Shown here piece by piece: positions 17,782 through 26,379 of a stretch of 64,000 bases of DNA; position 1 is the stretch's first letter, and each line of letters starts with the position of its first letter. The stretch comes from Leptodesmis sichuanensis A121 (lineage in GTDB: Bacteria > Cyanobacteriota > Cyanobacteriia > Leptolyngbyales > Leptolyngbyaceae). The stretch lies in NCBI RefSeq assembly GCF_021379005.1, contig NZ_CP075171.1:1736001-1800000 (forward strand), read 5' to 3'. Under the pieces are notes generated by a model. It was not told the origin of the DNA. It saw only the letters and a program-made list of their open reading frames with translations, and ran no database searches. The position numbers and the translations under genes are program-made.

Positions 17782-18111
17782 ATGGTTGACCCCATTCCCA
17801 ATATCATTTTGCCCCCAGCCCAAAATCCTCAGCAGGAAAGAGAATGGCTGCGGCAGGCGTTGCTTAATTGGTTAGACCAGGAGTTTATTCCAGAAGCGGT
17901 GAACCAGGAGATTGCCGATCGAGCAGCGCAAATCTTTATGCGGCAGCGGATGGAAGGTGAAAATGATCTGATTTCGCTGGTGATGGCAATTGTCACCGAA
18001 ATGGAATCTTTTGATTTCTCCGCCAGTTTCTTTGGGCAGTTCACTGTGGCGAATGCAGTCAGTGAGTTACTGCTGGACAGTTTGGGAATCGATCGCTGCT
18101 GCGGACAGTGA
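17782..18111 (+). CDS. Conserved hypothetical protein preceding the acyltransferase
   Basis: About 109 residues from the ATG at 17782; a GTG six bases upstream is in frame. The sequence (MVDPIPNIILPPAQNPQQE, then LRQALLNWLDQEFIPEAVN) is soluble and helical, with a hydrophobic central helix, and has no motif I can name. Its stop overlaps or nearly touches the start of the acyltransferase-like gene, so the two are probably translated together. Confidence 0.7.
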   Translation: MVDPIPNIILPPAQNPQQEREWLRQALLNWLDQEFIPEAVNQEIADRAAQIFMRQRMEGENDLISLVMAIVTEMESFDFSASFFGQFTVANAVSELLLDSLGIDRCCGQ

Positions 18112-18113
18112 TT

Positions 18114-19322
18114 ATGGCCACGGCTCCAGATTTCTATCCTCCCAAACTCAATCAGTCCTTCGTCCGGCTGTGTCAGATGGTTGCCCCCTGGGCCGCTTAT
18201 CTGTACTACCGAATTGAACTGGATATTGATTACGAGAGTTTGAATCAACTGATTGCGTTGCGCGATCGCCGGGTCTTGCTGCTGCCGAATCATCCCACAT
18301 TTCAAGATCCGATCGTCATGTTTCTGTTATCTGGACGACTGGGGCAGAGTTTCCACTACTTAGCCGCTTACGAACAGTTTCAGGACATTCTCGGCCCGTT
18401 TTTTCAGACCGTTGGGGCCTATTCTGTACGTCGAGGATTGGCTGATCGGGCCAGTATTGCCCAAACGCTGGATCTGCTGACTCAACCTACTTGCCATCTG
18501 GTCATTTTTCCAGAGGGTGGATGTTCGTTTCAAAACGATACCGTCATGCCGTTTCGGACAGGAGCTGTCCAACTGGCCTTCCAAGCCATGAATCGATCGG
18601 TCAAGCAGGGTCATCCGGTACCCGATTTGTTTGTTGTGCCCATTAGCATCAAATATCGTTACTCCCAGCCGATGAGCATAGTCATTCATCAGAGTCTCAG
18701 TCGTTTGGAAACCACCTTAGGAATTCCCAAACAGGCGCAGAATTATGAGCGATTACGAGCGATCGCGGAAAAAGTTCTCACCCAGGTTGAACAAGAGTAT
18801 GATACTTGTGCCTCTGACCGTGAGCACCCCTGGAACGATCGGATTGCGGCCTTGAAAGCCTGTGTTTTACGAACCTGCGAACATCAACTTGCATTACAAT
18901 CAGCCCCCAATGAACCCGATCGAGAACGGGTTTACCGAATTTTGAATGCCATCCAGGTCAGGGCCGAGCAGGAAGAATCTGGAGAGGCAGAAGGGAGTAG
19001 CAGTTGGGATGAAGAATTCATTCGCAAATCCATGTTCCGGATTCTCAACTTCGATGCAATCTACGATGGTTACGTGGCTGCCGATCCAACGCCAGAGCGC
19101 TTTTTAGACACCTTAACTCGGCTGGAACGAGAAGTATTTAATATCGATCGTCCCGCACCAAAAGGACATCGAATTGCACAAGTCAAAGCAGGAAGCTTAT
19201 TGAATTTGCAGGACTACTTTGAACCGTTTCAAAAAGCGAAATCAACAACGGTGAGTATTGTCACTCAACAACTCCAGCAAGCAGTTCAAGACAATTTAAA
19301 CTATTTCAGGAACATGGACTGA
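18114..19322 (+). CDS. PlsC-type acyltransferase domain protein
   Basis: About 402 residues. The N-terminal half is a glycerolphosphate acyltransferase fold: block I NHPTFQDP (NHX4D type) near residue 60 and block III FPEGG near 130. These residues normally carry the catalytic His/Asp and bind the phosphate. The C-terminal ~170 residues are a helical extension without a recognised family. The ATG at 18114 is preferred; an in-frame GTG at 18108 overlaps the previous stop (GTGA). Substrate is unknown; a lipid-modifying role is inferred. Confidence 0.75.
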   Translation: MATAPDFYPPKLNQSFVRLCQMVAPWAAYLYYRIELDIDYESLNQLIALRDRRVLLLPNHPTFQDPIVMFLLSGRLGQSFHYLAAYEQFQDILGPFFQTVGAYSVRRGLADRASIAQTLDLLTQPTCHLVIFPEGGCSFQNDTVMPFRTGAVQLAFQAMNRSVKQGHPVPDLFVVPISIKYRYSQPMSIVIHQSLSRLETTLGIPKQAQNYERLRAIAEKVLTQVEQEYDTCASDREHPWNDRIAALKACVLRTCEHQLALQSAPNEPDRERVYRILNAIQVRAEQEESGEAEGSSSWDEEFIRKSMFRILNFDAIYDGYVAADPTPERFLDTLTRLEREVFNIDRPAPKGHRIAQVKAGSLLNLQDYFEPFQKAKSTTVSIVTQQLQQAVQDNLNYFRNMD

Positions 19323-19336
19323 TTCATAAAAAACAA

Positions 19337-19362
19337 TAGGGACGCTTTCTGAAACGTCCCTA
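19337..19362. repeat. TAGGGACG hairpin downstream of the acyltransferase
   Basis: TAGGGACG (19337-19344) pairs with CGTCCCTA (19355-19362) and the stem continues through TTTC/GAAA with one bulged base. It lies 14 bases after the gene end and resembles a dispersed cyanobacterial repeat that may also act as a terminator. Confidence 0.6.
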
Positions 19363-19439
19363 CAATAATTCGGCAAATCCCCTGCAACACCGTTTAATGT
19401 CGTAATGTCGCGTTTGATGCCGCAGCAAACTAAACCCTG

Positions 19440-19742
19440 TTACCAACTGGATTTCACAACACCTGGTAACAGTCCCTGGTGAGCCATTTCCCGCAATACG
19501 TGGCGAGAGATACCAAAATCGCGGTAATAGCCTCTAGGCCGACCCGTAGCCCAGCAACGATTCCGGTGACGGGAAGGGGCGCTGTTGCGGGGAAGTTGTT
19601 GCAATTGACGATGGATCGCTAACTTTTCTTGTTGAGAGGTCGCCGCCGAAAATTGCTCTTTGAGCGCTTCTCGCTTTGCAGCATATTTCGCAATCAACTT
19701 CTCGCGCTTTTTCTCGCGCTCCACCATGCTTTTCTTAGCCAT
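19440..19742 (-). CDS. rpsN: 30S ribosomal protein S14
   Basis: 100 residues of the long, zinc-free S14 type. It has the basic N-terminus [16 protein letters not shown], the central [14 protein letters not shown] and the C-terminal [21 protein letters not shown] signature, which contact 16S rRNA in the small-subunit head. It is monocistronic, as is usual for cyanobacterial rpsN. Confidence 0.95.
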   Translation of the reverse strand: MAKKSMVEREKKREKLIAKYAAKREALKEQFSAATSQQEKLAIHRQLQQLPRNSAPSRHRNRCWATGRPRGYYRDFGISRHVLREMAHQGLLPGVVKSSW

Positions 19743-19837
19743 GAATCATCCCAACGCCTTTATGTAAATAACACAGTCTACTATCTTACCTGATAAAAGG
19801 AGCAAATTTCCAAACTGCGACAGAATTTGGTAACCCA

Positions 19838-20560
19838 TTAAGGCGTTTGAGTGGCGATCGCGACAGGAGATTCCGCTTCCTCTGGCGCTTCAGCCACGAT
19901 CGGCATTACGGGTAAATTGGCTGAGGGGCAGAGATCTGCCAATTCACAGCGATCGCAGGCAGGCTTCCGGGCAGTACACACTGCCCGTCCATGATAGATC
20001 AACCGGATTGACCAATTTTCCCAATCTGGTTGGGGGATCAGCTTCATCAAGTCTCGCTCAACCCGCACCGGATCGGTATGTTGGGTCAGACCCAAACGGT
20101 AACTCAACCGCTTAACGTGGGTATCTACCGTTACCCCCAGGTTAATCCCAAAGGCATTAGCAGATACCACGTTTGCAGTCTTCCGAGCGACTCCTGGAAG
20201 TTTCAGCAGGTTGTCCATCCCTTGCGGCACCTCACCTCCGAATTGCTCCATAATCATGCGGCAGGCTCCCTGAATATTCTTCGCCTTACTGCGGTAGAAT
20301 CCACAGGATTTAACCAGGGCTTCGATTTCAGAGAGGTCAGCCGCCGCGATCGCAGCGGCATCGGGAAACCGCCGGAACAGTTCAGGAGTGGTCATATTGA
20401 CCCGTTCATCGGTACACTGAGCCGAGAGAATCGTGGCAATCAGTAACTGAACCGGAGTTTCATAATTCAGAGAGCAGGTGGCATCGGGATAAAGTCGCTT
20501 CAGGCGCAGCAAAATCTCCAGCGCCCGTTGCTTGGTGGAAGGTTTTCGCGATTTTCTCAC
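19838..20560 (-). CDS. nth: Endonuclease III (DNA glycosylase/AP lyase)
   Basis: Excises oxidised pyrimidines and cuts the abasic site. The 240-residue protein has the helix-hairpin-helix LPGVARKTANVV with the catalytic Lys and the VDTHV Asp. It also has the [4Fe-4S] cluster loop with C-X6-C-X2-C-X5-C (CTARKPACDRCELADLC). The start is GTG at 20560, overlapping the rseP stop by four bases (GTGA), so translation is likely coupled. A Pro/Glu-rich tail follows the cluster. Confidence 0.95.
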   Translation of the reverse strand: MRKSRKPSTKQRALEILLRLKRLYPDATCSLNYETPVQLLIATILSAQCTDERVNMTTPELFRRFPDAAAIAAADLSEIEALVKSCGFYRSKAKNIQGACRMIMEQFGGEVPQGMDNLLKLPGVARKTANVVSANAFGINLGVTVDTHVKRLSYRLGLTQHTDPVRVERDLMKLIPQPDWENWSIRLIYHGRAVCTARKPACDRCELADLCPSANLPVMPIVAEAPEEAESPVAIATQTP

Positions 20561-21906
20561 TGGGGAATCAGGTTAGCTGTATCTCGAATAATTAGAAAGA
20601 TGCCCAAGCCCAGCAATAGCATCAGTCCGGTTTGCATCACTCCATCCTGAATCTTGGTTGGCAGTGGTTTGCCCCGTACTCCTTCGATCAGCAGGAAGGC
20701 GAGATGACCACCGTCCAGTGCAGGCAGCGGCAGGATATTAATGATAGCGAGGTTGATGCTAATCAGGGCGGCGAATTGGAACAGACTGGCGGCATCCGAC
20801 TGAGCAATCTTGGCACCAACCGCGACGATCGCCACTGGGCCAGCCACTTGATCGGCTACCTTACTGAAGCGGCTGATCAGTTGTCCGAAGCCTGCGATCG
20901 TATCATTCACGATGTTCTGGAATTCTTCAGCACCCACACCAAAAGCGGCAATGGGATTTACCCGCTGGCGTTGAATCTCGCCATTGGGAGATAGCCCCAC
21001 ACCGATCGTGCCTTCATTTTCCGCATTCGGTTTTGGCGTGACAGTAATGGGGAAGACCTGATCGCCCCGTTTTACCTTAAACTCAACAGGCTTGCCAGGA
21101 TTCTCGCGAATCGTTTTTTGGAAAGCTTGAATGCTCCGCACCGATTGACCGAACTCCTGACCATTCAGTGCCAGCACCACATCGCCCGGTTTCAGTCCGG
21201 CCTGAACTGCGGGAGTCGGAGTCAGTTGAATTCCGGTCGCTCCTTTCCCATCGGTGCCTACTTCCGGCGTGAGGGTAACCTTCACAGGTTTCAATTTACC
21301 CGCTTCATCTTTACGACCCAGTTGCAGTTCCAACGGACTGGTGCTGGTCGTCAACAGATCGACAGAATTGGTGGCTGGATTGTAGACAACATCAAATTTC
21401 CCCTGCTCTTTGCTGCTATCGATAAACAGGCTATCTCCAGCCTGAATCCCAGCTTGAGCGGCTTGAGGACTCACCTGACTGACTTTGAAAAACCCGTCAA
21501 TCAAGACTCCGGGTTGACTCGTTTGCTGCACTCCCACCGTTCCCACCTGTAACACCAAAATCAGGTAGGCAAAGATCAGGTTGGCAATCACCCCGGCACT
21601 GATGACGATCGCCCGATCCAGAATGGGCCGATTCCGCAACAGGTTTGGATCATTGGGATCGATCTTATTTTCTTCCGGGTCATCATCCGGAAAGCCGACA
21701 AACCCTCCCAGGGGAAAGGCCCGGATCGCATACTCGGTTTCCGGACCCTGATATTTCCACAGGATCGGCCCAAATCCGATCGAAAACTTGTTGGCGTAAA
21801 TACCTTGCAACCGGGCTGCCATAAAGTGGCCCAGTTCATGAACAACAATTAGAATGGCCAGAACTCCGATCGCTGGCAACGCAGAAATTAGCCCCGAAAG
21901 TGACAT
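20557..21906 (-). CDS. rseP: Site-2 metalloprotease RseP
   Basis: Intramembrane M50 zinc protease of 449 residues. HELGH, the zinc-binding HExxH motif, lies in the first helix (about 24-28) and the LDGGH motif near 393 supplies the third ligand. Two PDZ-like regions lie between (one around 225-265 with LKPGDVVLALNGQ). In cyanobacteria these proteases release regulators from anti-sigma factors, but the target here is not indicated. The gene overlaps nth by four bases. Confidence 0.92.
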   Translation of the reverse strand: MSLSGLISALPAIGVLAILIVVHELGHFMAARLQGIYANKFSIGFGPILWKYQGPETEYAIRAFPLGGFVGFPDDDPEENKIDPNDPNLLRNRPILDRAIVISAGVIANLIFAYLILVLQVGTVGVQQTSQPGVLIDGFFKVSQVSPQAAQAGIQAGDSLFIDSSKEQGKFDVVYNPATNSVDLLTTSTSPLELQLGRKDEAGKLKPVKVTLTPEVGTDGKGATGIQLTPTPAVQAGLKPGDVVLALNGQEFGQSVRSIQAFQKTIRENPGKPVEFKVKRGDQVFPITVTPKPNAENEGTIGVGLSPNGEIQRQRVNPIAAFGVGAEEFQNIVNDTIAGFGQLISRFSKVADQVAGPVAIVAVGAKIAQSDAASLFQFAALISINLAIINILPLPALDGGHLAFLLIEGVRGKPLPTKIQDGVMQTGLMLLLGLGIFLIIRDTANLIPQ

Positions 21907-22070
21907 AGGGATTCAGACGCTCTCATTTTGACGTTCTATCTATTCTAGATGGTTGCCCAAAGGATAAGGCGTGCAGAACCAGGGATAGCTATCAAATTCT
22001 ATCGGGAGAGATAGCATCTCCTGCTCAGGCTAAAATGTGGGAGTCCCAAACCAACAAGACGTGATTGACT

Positions 22071-22256
22071 ATGAGTGATAAGGAAACCGTCCTTGAGCTT
22101 GTGAAGCGTTTACCGGCCACCGTCTCTTTGCAAGAAATTCTGCGCGAGATTCAATTTGTTGCAGCGGTGAAAGAGGGACTGGCCGAAATTGATCAGGGGC
22201 AAGGCATTTCGGTTGAGTCAGTAGAGCAACTGCTGGAGACATGGACTACACCGTAA
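22071..22256 (+). CDS. Antitoxin-like small protein of a toxin-antitoxin pair
   Basis: 61 residues from the ATG at 22071. It is acidic and helical: LELVKRLPATVSLQEILREI, then a second helix VAAVKEGLAEIDQG. The end VESVEQLLETW is typical of the short antitoxins that pair with RelE/ParE toxins in cyanobacteria. Its stop overlaps the toxin start by 16 bases, a common arrangement. No DNA-binding domain is obvious. Confidence 0.75.
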   Translation: MSDKETVLELVKRLPATVSLQEILREIQFVAAVKEGLAEIDQGQGISVESVEQLLETWTTP

Positions 22257-22537
22257 TCCTCTCTCCTAAGGCAGTTGGAGACTTAGAAGCGATCGTTCGA
22301 TATATTGCCTTAAACAACCCAGAAGCCGCCAGAAAGATAGGGCAAGCGCTGCTTAATGAAACCAGGGAACTGGCTCAATTTCCCTTCAGAGGGCAAATGG
22401 TTCCAGAGTTTAATAGTCCTAACATTCGGCAACTGATTCTCAAGCCCTACCGGATTGTGTACCGGGTTGAAGAGGACAAAAAGCGAATTAGCATTGCCCG
22501 GTTCTGGCATTCGGCTCAAGAGAACTTGGAATTGTGA
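22241..22537 (+). CDS. RelE/ParE-family toxin
   Basis: 98 residues of the RelE/ParE fold: DYTVILSPKAVGDLEAIVRYIA at the start, then LAQFPFRGQMVPEF, and the C-terminal strand pair KPYRIVYRVEEDKKRISIARFWHSAQE. RelE members cleave mRNA on ribosomes and ParE members poison gyrase; the sequence alone does not separate them, although the pattern is closer to ParE. It is coupled to the antitoxin gene. Confidence 0.85.
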   Translation: MDYTVILSPKAVGDLEAIVRYIALNNPEAARKIGQALLNETRELAQFPFRGQMVPEFNSPNIRQLILKPYRIVYRVEEDKKRISIARFWHSAQENLEL

Positions 22538-22657
22538 GTAGACATCTGATGGCTAGAGTGATTGATCTACTTCTCTTGTCCTAAGAATAAGATGTAGACC
22601 AATCAGCATCGATCGTCGCAGATTCATCCTCAAATTTATCGGGGGAAAATAGCGTCT

Positions 22658-23085
22658 TCATCTGTTAAAGGGGGGGGGAGTGGGTTTCCAGGGACGCGGA
22701 ACTGGTGCAATTCCTCCAGCTAAATCATCGTCATCAATGTCAAACTCGTCTGGGGGATTTTCCACATCCCGGCTTAATCGGTAGTAGACAGCCCGCGCCG
22801 ATGGGCCAAAAGCAATCTCATCTCCATGCTGTAAAGTGTGCATTCGCTGTTTGCAGCCATTAATCAACAAACCTTCTCCCTGTCTATCAACATCAGCTAT
22901 GAGGTAGGAAAAAAAGACATCATACTGTTGGCGCAGTTCTGCATGATGCCAGGATACGCCCTCGGCAACCAACGGGATATCACAATTAGGATCTCGACCA
23001 ATGGAATAAGCAGCCTGCTTCAGAGAACCGACATTCCGCCCTTTGAAGTGTCACATCGGGAATTTAGTCGCATAATTTTCTAAAA
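22658..23085 (-). pseudogene. Truncated FHA-domain gene next to the insertion sequence
   Basis: The frame ending at 22658 encodes most of an FHA phosphothreonine-binding domain: SIGRDPNCDIPLVAEGVSWHH carries the GR and SxxH residues, followed by LLINGCKQRMHTLQHGDEIAFG. A TGA at 23051-23053 interrupts the same frame. The frame continues on its far side as LLENYATKFPM with no start codon before the IS. I infer that an IS insertion removed the 5' part and that the stop is a later mutation. The last codons contain a run of nine C (22670-22678). Confidence 0.6.
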
Positions 23086-24728
23086 GGCTGACAGCGGAGG
23101 GGGTGCTGTTGAACGGCGAATTGATTGTGCAGAACCTGGATCATCTGGGCATCGTGGCCGGATTGGTAGACGAGTTAAAGATTGTGGAGCAGATCAACCA
23201 ACATTTGGGAGAAGACCCGCGAGAGCAAATTAGCCCAGGGGTGGCGGTAAAAGCCATGATTCTGAATGGATTAGGGCTGGTATCTGCGCCGTTGTACCTG
23301 TTTGAACAATTCTTTGTGGGGAAAGCAACGGAACATTTGCTGGGCGCAGGAGTACTGGCGGCGCATCTCAATGACGACCGGTTAGGACGAGTCCTCGACG
23401 CCCTGTACTTGGGCGGACTAAGCCCAATATTTATGGCCATTTGCCTGACGGCGGCCCGCAAATTTGGAGTCGTGTGCAAGAGCGCCCATTTCGACTCGAC
23501 TTCACTTTCGGTGGAGGGCGAGTATTTGCCGGAGTCCCAGGTGACTGAGGGCGTTGCCCCTGTTCCGATTCACATCACCTATGGCTATTCGCGGGACCGT
23601 CGTCCTGACCTGAAGCAGTTTGTGATGAATTTGGTGTGTTGGGGGGATGGAGAGATTCCCGCGTTCATTGAGTTAGCCGACGGTAATCAGTCCGATAAAA
23701 CCCGCTTTGCTGACTTGATGCAGGAGTTTAAGTCGCAGTGGAACTTTGAGGGGTTGTATGTGGCGGATGCTGCCCTCTACAGTGAGCAAAACTTGCAACA
23801 GGTGTCCGGGTTGCGATGGCTGACCCGAGTGCCGTTGACGCTGAATGCAGCATCGGAGTTAATCAGCCAGTTGGCAGACGCTGCGTTCGAGACTACGGAA
23901 CTGGAAGGGTATCGGATTGCGACTGTCTGCTGCGACTATGGCGGTGTCCAACAGCGATGGTTGGTGGTCGAAAGCCAGAAACGCAAACAGGCTGACCTCA
24001 AGAAGTTAGATAAAACCTTGACCCAGGCAACCGCCCATTGGCAATCGCAATTACGACAATTATGCGCTCAAGAATTTGCTTGCGAAGCTGATGCGATAGC
24101 CGCACTCGAAAAATTTGGACAGAAGCTACCGTGGCATCAACTGGATGGAATGGGTGTGAAGCAAACGGTGCACTATGACAAACCGGGTAAGCCCAAACGG
24201 GGTCATCCTCCCAGTCGCATTACCTATCACCCTCAAGCCTCGTTAACTTTGAATACTACGGTTGTGGCCAGACATCAGCAACGGGCTGGGCGCTTCATTC
24301 TGGCAACCAATGTTCTCGAGTCTGAGCAATTAAGCGCGCAACAGGCGCTGGAGGAATACAAAGGGCAACAAGGGAATGAGCGGGGCTTTCGGTTTCTCAA
24401 AGACCCTCTGTTCTTTGCTTCCAGTGTCTTCCTCAAATCCCCAGAACGGATCATGGCACTTGCTATGATCATGGGCTTGTGCTTGCTCGTGTACAACTTG
24501 GGCCAACGCCAACTCCGTCAAGCACTTCAGCAGGCCAACCAAACCTTGCCCAACCAGCTTGGCAAAGGCACTCAACGCCCGACCCTACGTTGGGTCTTTC
24601 AGTGTTTTATGGCAGTGCATTATGTCGTGCTCAATGGGGTTCAGCAAGTGGTCAATCTCACTGACGATCGCCGCCATATTCTCCAATTTTTCGGTTCTGC
24701 CTGTCGGCAGTATTACTTACTTTGTTGA
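23086..24728 (+). mobile_element. IS1634-like insertion sequence
   Basis: The element is recognised from its full-length transposase. Possible terminal repeats are GGCTGACAG (23086-23094) and CTGTCGGCA (24701-24709), which match as an inverted pair at eight of nine bases. The second lies within the transposase 3' end, so the true right boundary may be slightly further out. No clear target duplication could be read. It lies between a broken FHA gene and a response regulator with an atypical C-terminus. Confidence 0.65.
23103..24728 (+). CDS. IS1634-family transposase
   Basis: 541 residues. The N-terminus (IVQNLDHLGIVAGLVDE, then KAMILNGLGLVSAPLYLFEQ) is the DUF4277 domain typical of cyanobacterial IS1634 transposases. 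A DDE core follows: HFDSTSLS (first Asp), VADAALYS (second Asp) and a final Glu in the EYKGQQGNERGFRFLKDP region. The frame is intact, so the enzyme may be active. The start is GTG at 23103, with near-cognate TTG codons downstream. Confidence 0.85.
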   Translation: MLLNGELIVQNLDHLGIVAGLVDELKIVEQINQHLGEDPREQISPGVAVKAMILNGLGLVSAPLYLFEQFFVGKATEHLLGAGVLAAHLNDDRLGRVLDALYLGGLSPIFMAICLTAARKFGVVCKSAHFDSTSLSVEGEYLPESQVTEGVAPVPIHITYGYSRDRRPDLKQFVMNLVCWGDGEIPAFIELADGNQSDKTRFADLMQEFKSQWNFEGLYVADAALYSEQNLQQVSGLRWLTRVPLTLNAASELISQLADAAFETTELEGYRIATVCCDYGGVQQRWLVVESQKRKQADLKKLDKTLTQATAHWQSQLRQLCAQEFACEADAIAALEKFGQKLPWHQLDGMGVKQTVHYDKPGKPKRGHPPSRITYHPQASLTLNTTVVARHQQRAGRFILATNVLESEQLSAQQALEEYKGQQGNERGFRFLKDPLFFASSVFLKSPERIMALAMIMGLCLLVYNLGQRQLRQALQQANQTLPNQLGKGTQRPTLRWVFQCFMAVHYVVLNGVQQVVNLTDDRRHILQFFGSACRQYYLLC

Positions 24729-24742
24729 GGACAATCTTAATC

Positions 24743-25540
24743 CTATTGTGCCAGTTGGAAGTGCGGAATGTGAGGAGAAATCTCAAACTGACCTCTATCA
24801 TCTGTAACAACTAAAAGATGGCTGTGCTGAAGGGAAAATTTATTAAAGGCGAGAAAATCAAGCTGTTTGCGAAGTTGCTTCAAGAGTTCGTTATCTTGAT
24901 CAATCTGGTGGAATGCAAGCTTGCTCCAGATTCGGCCAAGGTGAACATTGACGACTCGCTGATCGCCCACATACTCGTAATCCCAAACTTCCTGGATTAG
25001 CTCTGCCCTGTTCCAGGTACGACTTGGATTCCTGGCCAGAAAATACAGCAGGTCAAACTCTAAAGCCGTTAATGGTACTAAATTTCCGTTTAGCTGAACT
25101 TCTCGCCGGACTGGATCAATCACCAGATTCTCAAATGTCAGGCTTTGTTGTTCTCCAGTCAAGACAGTCCGTTGCCGTTTGAGAATTGCCCCTACCCGGA
25201 CTCCCAATTCTCCCAAACTAAATGGCTTAGTAATGTAGTCGTCTGCTCCCTGGCTAAATGCGCGAGTTCTGGCAGCTTCGTCTGTTCGGTTGGTCAGTAT
25301 TAATACAAAAACTCCAGTAGCGCTTTGCATCTCCTGACAGAGGTTATAGCCGCTGGCATCGGGCAAATCGCTATCCAGGATAACCAGATCGGGATTAAAT
25401 TGCTGGAAAACTGCGATCGCAGTCTTACCATCTTCGGTAGCCTCTATCTCGTAGTTCTGCCGAGTCAGAAAACGGGAAATCAGGTTGCGAATTGCAGGAT
25501 CGTGACTGACAACAAGAATTCTGGCAGGGGAAGTAACCAT
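24743..25540 (-). CDS. OmpR-type response regulator with atypical C-terminus
   Basis: 265 residues. The receiver domain is at about 7-120 (phosphoacceptor D in LVILDSDLPD, switch T in LILT, K in YITKPF). The winged-helix DNA-binding domain starts near 135 (TALEFDLLYFLARNPSRTWN, AELIQEVWDYEY, VNVHLGRIW). After the recognition helix the usual IQTVxGxGYRF wing is missing. The last ~55 residues (QLDFLAFNKFSLQHSH onward) match nothing I know. The stop is within about 15 bases of the IS end, so an altered 3' end is plausible. Confidence 0.75.
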   Translation of the reverse strand: MVTSPARILVVSHDPAIRNLISRFLTRQNYEIEATEDGKTAIAVFQQFNPDLVILDSDLPDASGYNLCQEMQSATGVFVLILTNRTDEAARTRAFSQGADDYITKPFSLGELGVRVGAILKRQRTVLTGEQQSLTFENLVIDPVRREVQLNGNLVPLTALEFDLLYFLARNPSRTWNRAELIQEVWDYEYVGDQRVVNVHLGRIWSKLAFHQIDQDNELLKQLRKQLDFLAFNKFSLQHSHLLVVTDDRGQFEISPHIPHFQLAQ

Positions 25541-25631
25541 CGCTCTACTCGCAACGTCATCAACCTGAAACTGTCGTTAAGGATGGATGCCCCCGCCTCT
25601 CCTTCATAACTTACTTCACCTCAAAAGTAAA

Positions 25632-25655
25632 AGAGATGCCAGTGGTGGCATCTCT
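25632..25655 (-). terminator. Terminator of the first PEP-CTERM gene
   Basis: A perfect 10-bp stem (AGAGATGCCA and its complement) with a four-base loop; on the minus strand it is followed by TTTACTTTTG. It lies 29 bases beyond the stop of the gene at 25684. Confidence 0.8.
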
Positions 25656-25683
25656 TCTTTTAAGCTGGGCTTTGGTTCAGAAA

Positions 25684-26379
25684 TTAAGCAGCCTTAGCCT
25701 TCATTTTCTTCCGCATGCGAGCACCCAGAGCCAGACCGATCGCGGTTCCACCCAGGGTCAGAGGCTCAGGAACAGCACTGGCTTCCCGGTAAGCGAAGTT
25801 GTCGCTTTCAAATGCAATGCCAGTTGATCTCAGAACCACCTTATCAAAGGCTTCACCTTGACCTGCGAAGAAGTTGGTGTAGATGTTGTCAGTAGCACCA
25901 GTCCAGCTACCTCTTGCAGTCGTTGATACTTCGCTACCGGTAAAGCTTGCCAGTAGCTTGTCACCACTGAAGAAAGAGATAGAGTTGAAGGGATCGGCCG
26001 AACCCCAGTACAGACCAAAGTAGTCCAAGGCTTTTGCAAAGGTAAGAGTAACAGAGCCTGTTGCTCCAGCAATGCCAGAACCCACATTGGAAATGGTCAA
26101 ATAGCTGGTGGTATTGCCTGAGGGAGTAGCGTAATTGTTGACCTTGCTTCCCTGAACAATACTATCAGCCGCCAAACCAGAGAACTTGACAAAATCATTG
26201 GAGGGGTCGGTTCCTGAGTTGAAATCAATGGTTGTAACTCCAGCCACACTGGACTTATACCCTTCTCCAGCCACCTCCGTACCACCAACGTTAAAGCTAA
26301 AAGCTTCCGCTGAGGCTGCATTCATTGCGACAGCAGCAAAACCAGCCACAGCAATTGAAGTGAGTTTGATAGCATTCAT
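25684..26379 (-). CDS. PEP-CTERM sorted secreted protein
   Basis: 231 residues with a signal peptide (about 1-26, ending in AASAEA) and a C-terminal sorting tail. The tail has the VPEP motif near residue 204, a hydrophobic stretch TLGGTAIGLALGA, and the basic end RMRKKMKAKAA. Such proteins are cut and anchored or released by an exosortase, which is not in this window. The body is rich in Ser/Thr/Gly/Asn and resembles exported structural proteins of unknown role. Confidence 0.85.
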   Translation of the reverse strand: MNAIKLTSIAVAGFAAVAMNAASAEAFSFNVGGTEVAGEGYKSSVAGVTTIDFNSGTDPSNDFVKFSGLAADSIVQGSKVNNYATPSGNTTSYLTISNVGSGIAGATGSVTLTFAKALDYFGLYWGSADPFNSISFFSGDKLLASFTGSEVSTTARGSWTGATDNIYTNFFAGQGEAFDKVVLRSTGIAFESDNFAYREASAVPEPLTLGGTAIGLALGARMRKKMKAKAA

